A stretch of 62,343 nt of DNA, taken from Oscillospiraceae bacterium (GTDB taxonomy: Bacteria > Bacillota > Clostridia > Oscillospirales > Oscillospiraceae). A program made the translations under genes and the position numbers. The stretch's first letter is position 1. Each line of letters starts with the position of its first letter. This document shows positions 34,790 to 41,851 of this stretch, in pieces. The DNA lies in the NCBI GenBank assembly GCA_015067845.1, contig SVLT01000014.1, positions 1 through 62,343 on the forward strand, given 5' to 3'. The notes under the pieces are model-generated. The model was not told the origin of the DNA, did not search any database, and saw only the letters and a program-made list of their open reading frames with translations.

Positions 34790-35598
34790 CATCGTACCTC
34801 CGATGTCAGATTTCGCTGCTTGCAAGCGTATTCATAGGCCATTTTATAGTCGTCCAGCGCCCGGTAGCAGGCTTCCAGCCTGGGCCAACAGTCCTTGGGA
34901 TGCTCCTGCTCCGCCTTGCGGTAGTGCTCCGCTGCCAGGGCGTACTCCCCTTGCAGCCAGGCGGCTTCGGCTCGCAAAAAGTGCCAATCTCCGCCGTCCC
35001 TATCCTCGCAGGCCTCCAGCAGCATGGCACACCGGGCCGGATTTCCCTCCTGCAACGCCCTTTTCGCCCGGTAAAGAAGCGGACGGTCGTCCACAGACAA
35101 AGCTATGGGGTCCTGGCTGACCTCAGAGAGCAAAAGCAGCCGCCGCTGCTCCAGCTCCGCCGTGTAATAGCAGGTTTTCGCCCCGAACTGCGCCACCTGT
35201 TCCAGAAGCTCCCGGGCGTAAATGGGCCGCTGTCGGACAGCTTCCGCTTCGCTGAGCAAAACAAGCGCATTCAGCAAGCCCCATTCCTCATCCAACTGCC
35301 CATCCGGGCCCTGATAATCCTCCAAAAAGGCCTTTGCCTCCGTCCATGCTCCCCGGGCATAGGCCTGACGGGCATTTGCCATGCACAGGGCGTTCCCGGA
35401 GGCCACAGGCTCGCCCAAAAAGAATCCCACCGTCTTCCCCAGCCGGGACGCAAACAGGGCTAGGGTGTCCATGGACGGCCGCGCAGAACCATTCTCGATT
35501 TGGGAGAGCATATTCCGGGTAACGATACCCTCACACAGCTGCCGCTGGGACAGTCCGGCTTCCAGCCGCGCCTGCCGCAGTTTTGTTCCGATGTCCAT
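34789..35598 (-). CDS. XRE-family regulator with TPR-like C-terminal domain
   Basis: 269 residues. N-terminal helix-turn-helix (IGTKLRQARLEAGLSQRQLC, VTRNMLSQIENGSARPS) followed by about 190 residues of helical repeats (WGLLNALVLLSEAEAV, FLRAEAAWLQGEYALAAEHY, CYRALDDYKMAYEYACKQ). This is the layout of peptide-sensing or transcription-adapting RRNPP-like regulators. Its TGA overlaps the galK start codons. The ligand is unknown; a role in controlling galK or an unlinked target is inference. Own promoter not clearly seen. Confidence 0.8.
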   Translation of the reverse strand: MDIGTKLRQARLEAGLSQRQLCEGIVTRNMLSQIENGSARPSMDTLALFASRLGKTVGFFLGEPVASGNALCMANARQAYARGAWTEAKAFLEDYQGPDGQLDEEWGLLNALVLLSEAEAVRQRPIYARELLEQVAQFGAKTCYYTAELEQRRLLLLSEVSQDPIALSVDDRPLLYRAKRALQEGNPARCAMLLEACEDRDGGDWHFLRAEAAWLQGEYALAAEHYRKAEQEHPKDCWPRLEACYRALDDYKMAYEYACKQRNLTSEVR

Positions 35599-35736
35599 GG
35601 CTTTCCCTCCCGGTAATTGTTATTTACCCTATTGTAGCACACTTTTTGTCGGATTTCTACTGTCATAAAAATTTCATTTGCTATTTTCCTGATTTTGGTT
35701 TAACATATAGAATATACCAACGAAAGGAGGCATTGT

Positions 35737-36708
35737 ATGCTTTCTGCACCCTCTTCCCTTCGCGCCCGCGCAGGCGAGAGTTTGAGGCAAACTCAGCGCC
35801 CCGGCCGGGTCATTCTCATTCATACCGGGGCAATGCTTTTGCTTTCCCTGATTCTCACCGTAGCGGATTTTCTGCTGAATCAGCAGATCAGCGCCACCGG
35901 CGGCCTTGACGGCATGGGCCTGCGCTCAATTCTCACCACCATTCGCTCCACGCTTCAGCTGTCACAGCTGATCATCCTGCCCTTCTGGCAGATCGGCTAT
36001 ACCTACTACACCTTGAAGGTTGCCCGTGGCGAAAATGCCGGCCTTTCCGATCTGCTGGAAGGCTTCCGCCGATGGGCCCCTGTCCTGCGACTGAAAATAC
36101 TCGTGCTGATCATGGGCATTCTGCTGGCAGTCATCAGCGGCTACGCAGCCAGCATTCTGTTCGCGATGACCCCCTGGGCCACGCCTTTGATAACGCTGGT
36201 ATCCGACGAGGGTATGACAGAGGAAGCTTTACTGGAAGCCCTCCCGGCCATCAGCCAGGAGATCATGGTCCCAATATTGGTGATTTTCGGTCTGTGCTTC
36301 CTTGCGGGATTTGTGTATCTGTTTTTCCGTTTCCGTCTGGCGGAGCTGTGGCTCATGGCCCATCCCGAGGGCGGTGCGCTGGCCGCCCTGCACAACAGCC
36401 GCCTTGCGATGCGGGGCAACTGTAAGGCCATGTTCAGGATCGACCTGCATTTTTGGTGGTTCTACATTCTGGAATTGCTGGTCACCGCCCTGTGTTTCGG
36501 GGATACGGTACTAAACGCTCTGGGAATGGAAATGACCACAGACGCTTTCTGGCACTACCTGATTTTCTTCTGCTTGTACATTTGGGCGCAAATGTCCCTT
36601 TACTGGTGGAAGCGCAACGAAGTCTGCGTCACATACGCCCACGCATATCTGGAACTTTGTCCCGACCCTGTTGAAACTGACGATAAAGAAAAAGATCCGG
36701 TGCTGTAA
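35737..36708 (+). CDS. DUF975-like polytopic membrane protein
   Basis: 323 residues, six or so hydrophobic segments. The conserved blocks YTYYTLKVARGENAGLSDLL and LHNSRLAMRGNCKAMFRIDL match the DUF975 family of uncharacterised Firmicute membrane proteins. N-terminus basic and cytosolic, C-terminus acidic (DPVETDDKEKDPVL). AAAGGAGG precedes the ATG. The stop codon lies in the loop of its own terminator hairpin. Confidence 0.7.
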   Translation: MLSAPSSLRARAGESLRQTQRPGRVILIHTGAMLLLSLILTVADFLLNQQISATGGLDGMGLRSILTTIRSTLQLSQLIILPFWQIGYTYYTLKVARGENAGLSDLLEGFRRWAPVLRLKILVLIMGILLAVISGYAASILFAMTPWATPLITLVSDEGMTEEALLEALPAISQEIMVPILVIFGLCFLAGFVYLFFRFRLAELWLMAHPEGGALAALHNSRLAMRGNCKAMFRIDLHFWWFYILELLVTALCFGDTVLNALGMEMTTDAFWHYLIFFCLYIWAQMSLYWWKRNEVCVTYAHAYLELCPDPVETDDKEKDPVL

Positions 36709-36725
36709 GCACCGGATCTTCTCAT
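36692..36725. terminator. Terminator overlapping the stop codon of the DUF975-like gene
   Basis: A 13-bp stem (AAGATCCGGTGCT with its complement) with GTA loop, then CTCATTTT. It lies between convergent genes and probably serves both. Confidence 0.8.
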
Positions 36726-36731
36726 TTTCCA

Positions 36732-37541
36732 TTAACCAACCTTGGTAATCTTGGTGATGTGGGTGTTGATGCCGTCGCCGGAAGCGTCTTCATCAGCATC
36801 GTACCAGTACACGAAGCCGTAAACGTCCACAATGTCGCCAACGTTGATCTTGCCATCCACAAACTTCTTGTAAATGTCAGTCTCGGGATCGGTGAGGTAA
36901 CGCTCCACGCAGAAGCTGTAGGTAGCATCGCCCAGAGTGAAGTCCACATAGATGTCATCGCCGGGCTCATCGTTCTTGAAGGTGATGGCCTTAACAGTCA
37001 GACCCTGGAATGCAGCGAACTTACCTGCATGGTTGACCAGCTCCTGCTTGCCCAGATCCTCGGTCAGGATCTCAGCGTAAGCAACGAAGGTGTCCTCGTC
37101 TTCCAGAATGGTCAGCACAGCGCCGTCGCTGGCGATCTCAGGCATGCCCTTGTAGAAGGTCTTGTAGCCCTTGATGTTGATCTTGACGCCGGGAACCAGC
37201 TTGGCAGCATCTTCCTCAGAGCAGGGGATGTTGTAGCCGAAGTAACCGCCGTAGGACTTATCCTGTGCGTAGATCACGATGGCGCCGTTGTACCAGGACT
37301 GGGTAGCCTGAACATAAGCCTCGATCTCCACGGGGTCATTTTCACCGGCAGCCAGATACTGGGCGTGGGTCATCACACCGGTGATGTCGGTGTTGTCACC
37401 GGAGGAAGTTCCGGCGGAAGAGCTGGGGGTAGAGCTACCGGAACTGGGGTTGTTGTCCGCACCGGGGGTCTCAGTGGGGGCGCAGGCCGCGACGCACAGC
37501 ATCATGACCAGCACCAGCAAAAATGCGATCAGTTTTTTCAT
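36732..37541 (-). CDS. Lipoprotein with OB-fold-like domain
   Basis: 269 residues. Lipobox VAAC (acylated Cys20), a Ser/Pro/Gly linker (about 21-50), then a beta-rich domain with VEIEAYVQATQSWYNGAIVI, VPGVKINIKGYKTFYKG and VGDIVDVYGFVYWYD. This repeating pattern recalls OB-fold domains of extracellular nucleic-acid or ligand-binding lipoproteins. It follows the sugar-binding protein gene by 67 nt on the same strand, but has its own AAGGAG site and may be transcribed separately. Function unknown. Confidence 0.7.
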   Translation of the reverse strand: MKKLIAFLLVLVMMLCVAACAPTETPGADNNPSSGSSTPSSSAGTSSGDNTDITGVMTHAQYLAAGENDPVEIEAYVQATQSWYNGAIVIYAQDKSYGGYFGYNIPCSEEDAAKLVPGVKINIKGYKTFYKGMPEIASDGAVLTILEDEDTFVAYAEILTEDLGKQELVNHAGKFAAFQGLTVKAITFKNDEPGDDIYVDFTLGDATYSFCVERYLTDPETDIYKKFVDGKINVGDIVDVYGFVYWYDADEDASGDGINTHITKITKVG

Positions 37542-37608
37542 TTTGATTAACTCCTTTTTTAGTAGTGATGGATATCACAAGGTCATTATACTATAAATCT
37601 TCTGAAAA

Positions 37609-39201
37609 TCAATCGGTAAAAGAACAATTTTCTTTGTATTTTTTCCTTATCTTGCCAATTATTGCCCCAGCGGCCAGTAAAATCCATGTTCCGCCCAATC
37701 CTATGAGCAGCCAAATGGCCGTTTCCGGCATTGGACCAAGGTCTGTGCTCTCCACCTGATCCAGTCGGTGCAGAGCAGAAACATCGGAAAACAGCTTGTC
37801 CATATAGGCCTCGTCCACCGTTTCCTTCCGCTGCACGGAACGGGTGACGCTTTCGATCATCTGCCCTGCCGCATCCCGCAAGGATGCCGAGCCGTTGAAT
37901 ACCGGGGTCACGAAGGTGTTTTCCGTATTCTCCTGCAAGATCTTGGCGGCTTCCAGCTTGACCCAGTAATGCAGGTCGTTATCCTCCCCGCTGCGGTTTA
38001 CATAATCCAGATATTCCTCACTCTGCTGAGCCTTGGTGGTGACAGGCAGATAGCCCTCCGTCTGGGAATATCCCACCTGCACCTTGTTGGTCAGCAAGAA
38101 CTGGGCAAACAGCCAAGATGCCAACACTTCCTGAGGATCTTCCTGGTTGAACAGACACACAGACGGGCCTTGGGAGATCATTTGGGGATTCTCTGTGTCG
38201 AATTGGGGGATGGGCATGACTTCCATCTCGAAATCCACGATATTCTCCTCGCTGATGTCCATCAGCGGCGCATCCGGGCCCATCCAGGTGGCACCGGCGG
38301 TGGAGTCGATGGCAAAAATGCACCGACCGGCATTCAGAAGATCCGCCGGGTAACTGGCGATCTTAAAGGTAGAAAACGACCGTTTTTCCACATGATCTGC
38401 GATCTCGTACAGCAATCCCTTGGTGGTGTCGTTGAAGATCTGAATCGTGCCGCCGGGGGTGGAATAGGGCGCATCCAACTGCTTCAGCATCTGGATCATC
38501 ATATTGTCCGTGGACTTGTAAACGAAGGGGATCAGCACCTTCTGTCCGTTGACCGCAAAGGTTCCGTCTTCGTTCTTTTTCATCGCCGCATCGGACACTT
38601 CCCACACAAAATCCCAGGTCAGAGTCTCCGGCAGGGTGTAGCCCAGCTTTTCCACATAGGTCTTGTTGATGTAGCAGACCTCCGTGGAGCGCATGTAGGG
38701 GATGGCATAGTAAGTGCCATTGAGCACACATTCCTCCAAAAATTCCGGCACGATCTCCTCTTGAGTGGGGCCATCGTAGCGCAGCTCGCTGCCGCCGAGA
38801 CCGTATTTTTTGTCGGCAAACAGGTCATCCAGAGGCACCACGCAGTTATTGCCGGTCATGTAGGTGGCGATGTGGTCGGGATAGGTGATACACACATTGG
38901 GCATGGTGTTGGCGCCGATATTTTTCAGCATATCGTCGTACAGCCGGCCATAGTCGGTGTACAGGCGCATGGTCACCTTGATGTTGGGATACAGCGCCTC
39001 AAAATCTGCAATTGCCTGTTCGTAGACTTTCTTTTGATTGATATTGCTTTCATTTTTCGCCCAAAAAACCAGCTCATATTCTTTGGATGTGTCAAATGTT
39101 TCCGGCACTTCAAATACATGCCGTTCGTACGCACCATGGCATCCGGAAAAAATGCCGGTGCAGATAACCAAAATCAACAGGAGCGATACAACTTTTCTCA
39201 T
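37609..39201 (-). CDS. ABC transporter solute-binding protein with C-terminal membrane helix
   Basis: 530 residues. Lipobox FSGC (Cys21); family 1-type carbohydrate-binding fold (YELVFWAKNESN, YAIPYMRSTEVCYINKTYVE, TWDFVWEVSDAAMKK, WLFAQFLLTNKVQVGYSQTEGYLPV). Unusually, a membrane helix (about 495-520, TAIWLLIGLGGTWILLAAGA) and a basic tail end the protein, so it may be anchored at both ends. Its start overlaps the stop of the permease gene at 39198 (ATGA), which confirms an operon. Substrate: probably an oligosaccharide. Confidence 0.88.
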   Translation of the reverse strand: MRKVVSLLLILVICTGIFSGCHGAYERHVFEVPETFDTSKEYELVFWAKNESNINQKKVYEQAIADFEALYPNIKVTMRLYTDYGRLYDDMLKNIGANTMPNVCITYPDHIATYMTGNNCVVPLDDLFADKKYGLGGSELRYDGPTQEEIVPEFLEECVLNGTYYAIPYMRSTEVCYINKTYVEKLGYTLPETLTWDFVWEVSDAAMKKNEDGTFAVNGQKVLIPFVYKSTDNMMIQMLKQLDAPYSTPGGTIQIFNDTTKGLLYEIADHVEKRSFSTFKIASYPADLLNAGRCIFAIDSTAGATWMGPDAPLMDISEENIVDFEMEVMPIPQFDTENPQMISQGPSVCLFNQEDPQEVLASWLFAQFLLTNKVQVGYSQTEGYLPVTTKAQQSEEYLDYVNRSGEDNDLHYWVKLEAAKILQENTENTFVTPVFNGSASLRDAAGQMIESVTRSVQRKETVDEAYMDKLFSDVSALHRLDQVESTDLGPMPETAIWLLIGLGGTWILLAAGAIIGKIRKKYKENCSFTD

Positions 39202-40067
39202 CCCTTTGTACCTCCCCGAGCCACTCCGGCCATGATCTTCCGGCGGAAGATCAGAAACAGCACGATCAGCGGCGCAGAAATGACCACCACCGCCGCCATC
39301 ATGGCAGGAATATTCTCCCGTCCGAAACCGCTTTCCCGGATGGTCTGAATGGCGTTGGACACCAAATAGTACTCCTCATCGTCGGTGATCAGCCGGGGCC
39401 AGACATAGGAATTCCAGCATTCGATGACTTTCAGCACCGTAATGGTCACAATGGTGGGTCTGCAAATGGGCACCATCACCCGAAGCAGATACTTCAGATC
39501 GGAAGTGCCATCCACCTTGGCGGCCCAATACAGTTCATCCGGCACTTGTGAAAAGTTCTCTTTCAGCAGATAAATGTAAAACACGGAGGTGACCGAGGGC
39601 AAGATCAGGCCCTCGAAGGTGTTGCGCCAGTCCAATTGGGTGACGGTCAGGAAGTTGGTGATGATCACCAGTTCGTTGGGGATCATCATCATGGACAGGA
39701 AAACGGTAAACGCCACATCCCGGCCCTTGAAGCTCATCCGGGAAAATCCGAATGCCGCCAGCACCGTCACCACTAGCATGATAGCGGTAGTGCCCACGGT
39801 GAAAATCACCGTGTTCAGCAGATAGTCTGCCAAGGGAACGGCGGTAAACGCAGTGGCATAGTTCTCCAAGGTGGGGTTCGTGGTGATGAACTGAGGCACA
39901 AATTCGCCGCTGTACTGGCTGTAACTTTTTACCGAAGTGAGGACCATCCAGTAGAACGGAAACAGCACGATCAGCGCCCACAGACCCAAAAGCCCATAGG
40001 TAATGCCCTTGACCCACAGTCTGCGCACTCTGGCGCGGTTTTCAATAGCTTGATAATCTGTATTCAT
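39198..40067 (-). CDS. Sugar ABC transporter permease, MalG type
   Basis: 289 residues with six membrane segments. The EAA-loop signature YWAAKVDGTSDLKYLLRVMV and the N-terminal FPFYWMVLTSVKS and MMMIPNELVIITNF blocks mark the MalG group, the second permease of CUT1-type carbohydrate importers. Sits between the MalF-type gene and the binding-protein gene. The operon contains no ATPase gene, so a shared ATPase encoded elsewhere is expected (known for many Gram-positive sugar importers). Confidence 0.92.
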   Translation of the reverse strand: MNTDYQAIENRARVRRLWVKGITYGLLGLWALIVLFPFYWMVLTSVKSYSQYSGEFVPQFITTNPTLENYATAFTAVPLADYLLNTVIFTVGTTAIMLVVTVLAAFGFSRMSFKGRDVAFTVFLSMMMIPNELVIITNFLTVTQLDWRNTFEGLILPSVTSVFYIYLLKENFSQVPDELYWAAKVDGTSDLKYLLRVMVPICRPTIVTITVLKVIECWNSYVWPRLITDDEEYYLVSNAIQTIRESGFGRENIPAMMAAVVVISAPLIVLFLIFRRKIMAGVARGGTKG

Positions 40068-40079
40068 ACCGCACCTCCA

Positions 40080-40970
40080 TCAGTAGTGGACATGCTTGCG
40101 GCTGACCATGAGATTGATGGCCGTAATGGTCAGCACAATGGCAAACAGGATGATGGCCGCCGCCGAAGCGTAGGACGGGTAGCCGCCGCTGGGGCCATAC
40201 AGCATATCGTAGACATAGCCCACGATGGTGTTCATGCCCGCCACATTCAGATCCGTGCCGAACAGGGCAACGCTATCACTGTACGCCTTGAACGCGCCGA
40301 TAAAGCCGGTAATGATCAGGTAGAACAGGGACGGAGAGATCATGGGCAGGGTGATCCGGGTGAACATCCGCAGACTCCGGGTGCCGTCTACCTTGGCGGC
40401 GTTGTAATATGTATCGTTCACCGATGCCAGCGCGCCCGTCAGCACCAAAATCTTGAAGGGCATGACCACCCAGGTGGTGTAAAGACACAGCACCAGCATT
40501 TTCGCCCAATACGGGCCGGTGATGAAATCCACGGATTCGCCGCCGAACAGATTGATGAGCATGTTTACCATACCATCGGTATAGGTGTTCTTCTCAAAAA
40601 GGATCATAAACACCAGGCCCACCGCCAGCGTGTTGGTCACATAGGGCAGGAAAAAGATGGTCTGGAACAGCTCCCGCAGCTTTTTGATGGAGCTCAGCCC
40701 CAGGGAGATCAACAGCGCCAGTCCCGTGGACAGGGGCACGGTGATGATCACCAGCAGGAAGGTATTTTTCACCGCCTGCAAAAAATAGGGGTCGTGGAGC
40801 ACATACAGATAGTTGTGTACGCCCACGCCGGTATAGCTTTGGGATACGGAGTTGAAATTTTCCTCAAAAGAGTAGATGAACACATCCACCAGAGGATAGA
40901 CCATAAATACGCCCAAAAATAGCATCGCAGGCAATAAATACAGCCAACCCTTTAAGTTCTGCTTTTCCAT
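40080..40970 (-). CDS. Sugar ABC transporter permease, MalF type
   Basis: 296 residues, six membrane segments. The EAA loop is YYNAAKVDGTRSLRMFTRIT, with the N-terminal YLLPAMLFLGVFMVYPLVDV start common to CUT1 first permeases. I chose the ATG at 40968-40970 behind AAGGTGG; a longer frame upstream is not family-like. First gene of the importer operon (40970 to 37609). No promoter of good quality is visible in the 70 nt before it; the region upstream is a repeat element. Confidence 0.92.
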   Translation of the reverse strand: MEKQNLKGWLYLLPAMLFLGVFMVYPLVDVFIYSFEENFNSVSQSYTGVGVHNYLYVLHDPYFLQAVKNTFLLVIITVPLSTGLALLISLGLSSIKKLRELFQTIFFLPYVTNTLAVGLVFMILFEKNTYTDGMVNMLINLFGGESVDFITGPYWAKMLVLCLYTTWVVMPFKILVLTGALASVNDTYYNAAKVDGTRSLRMFTRITLPMISPSLFYLIITGFIGAFKAYSDSVALFGTDLNVAGMNTIVGYVYDMLYGPSGGYPSYASAAAIILFAIVLTITAINLMVSRKHVHY

Positions 40971-41038
40971 AGCAACATCCACCTTCCGGATGGTCAAAAT
41001 CTATTAAAAGCCTTTCGGCTGAGTATGCGAAATTTATA

Positions 41039-41511
41039 GGCTTCTCCTTGAGGAGAAGCTGGCAAAAATCTTTGATTTTTGACTGATGAGGTGTTCTACT
41101 CCCCTAGTAAGAGATGATTCCATATATCCTGGCACACATCCTGAAATCTAAGGTTAATATCAGCATTCGAGTATCGCAGAACTGTCAGCCCCTGCGATTG
41201 AAGATAAGCATCCCGTTTGGTATCTTTCTTGATCCCATCATCTTCATAATGTTGTGAGCCATCCAATTCAATAACAAGCTTCTCTCTTGCAATATAAAAG
41301 TCCAAAATATACTGGCCAACCACTTTTTGACGATGAACTGTTACAGGCAATGTTTTCAAGAAATCGTACCACAAGTGTCGCTCTTCTTTTGTCATGCCTC
41401 TACGAAGAGATTTTGCATTCATCGTTAGTTTTGGGTTATTAAATTGGTTCATTTAAACACCTCATCCGACCTCGCTTACGCTCGGCCACCTTCTCCTCAA
41501 GGAGAAGGCTT
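41039..41511. mobile_element. Palindrome-ended element carrying a DUF559 nuclease gene, family A
   Basis: The ends are imperfect inverted repeats: the left end starts AGGCTTCTCCTTGAGGAGAA and the right end, read inward, AGCCTTCTCCTTGAGGAGAA, each followed by (C/G)TGGC and, after a variable stretch, GATGAGGTGTT. Each end is itself a palindrome (CTTCTCCTTGAGGAGAAG). Between them lies one gene (41096-41452). The element at 45161-45312 has the same ends and no gene. No clear target duplication is visible. Confidence 0.65.
41096..41452 (-). CDS. DUF559-family endonuclease-like protein
   Basis: 118 residues. DUF559, a Vsr/PD-(D/E)xK-like nuclease fold: RRGMTKEERHLWYDFLKTLP, HRQKVVGQYILDFYIAREKL (Asp and following Glu in LVIELDGSQHYED) and RDAYLQSQGLTVLRYSN. 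The D-F-Y and E-L-D-G-S-Q-H residues fit a catalytic core. It is the only gene between the inverted ends of element 41039-41511, and its start and stop codons lie close to those ends, so it may belong to the element rather than to the chromosome. Target and activity untested. Confidence 0.85.
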   Translation of the reverse strand: MNQFNNPKLTMNAKSLRRGMTKEERHLWYDFLKTLPVTVHRQKVVGQYILDFYIAREKLVIELDGSQHYEDDGIKKDTKRDAYLQSQGLTVLRYSNADINLRFQDVCQDIWNHLLLGE

Positions 41512-41772
41512 TTCCTCTTCCCTTTTCTGCTGTTCTCTTTTACTGCGGATATCTCGCCACACACGGCGGCTGCTCATAACAGAGCAGGCAACAACACCAA
41601 TGATTCCGATCACACCGAGGATAACCATATCTGCCACAAAACAGATCACAGCAACAGCCAGACACGCCACGGCTGCCAAGTCCCATAGAAAGCTGCCCCA
41701 TCCAAAGCGTTTGCCAAACTGTATATTAAGGATCATATCTACAAACCCCATAAACAGATCAACCAGCCACAT
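41497..41772 (-). CDS. Small membrane protein whose 3' end runs into the repeat element
   Basis: 91 residues, starting at the ATG behind GAGAGGAGG. Two or three hydrophobic segments (LVDLFMGFVDMIL, FLWDLAAVACLAVAVICFVA, VILGVIGIIGVVACSV) and a charged tail (RDIRSKREQQKREEEKPSP). The last four codons and the TGA stop lie in the terminal palindrome of the family A element (41494-41511), so the insertion probably set the present C-terminus. Function unknown. It lies just downstream of the acs operon terminator. Confidence 0.6.
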   Translation of the reverse strand: MWLVDLFMGFVDMILNIQFGKRFGWGSFLWDLAAVACLAVAVICFVADMVILGVIGIIGVVACSVMSSRRVWRDIRSKREQQKREEEKPSP

Positions 41773-41801
41773 GAATGTCAGCCTCCTCTCCAAAGAGCAA
41801 A

Positions 41802-41832
41802 ATCCGGGAGGGAGGTAACCTCCCTCCCGGAT
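41802..41832 (-). terminator. Terminator of the metF-acs operon
   Basis: A 14-bp GC-rich stem (ATCCGGGAGGGAGG with its complement) with 3-nt loop, then ATTTTGC on the minus strand; 20 nt past the stop codon of the acsC/acsE gene. Confidence 0.8.
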
Positions 41833-41851
41833 CATATTACGGGATGTTAAA

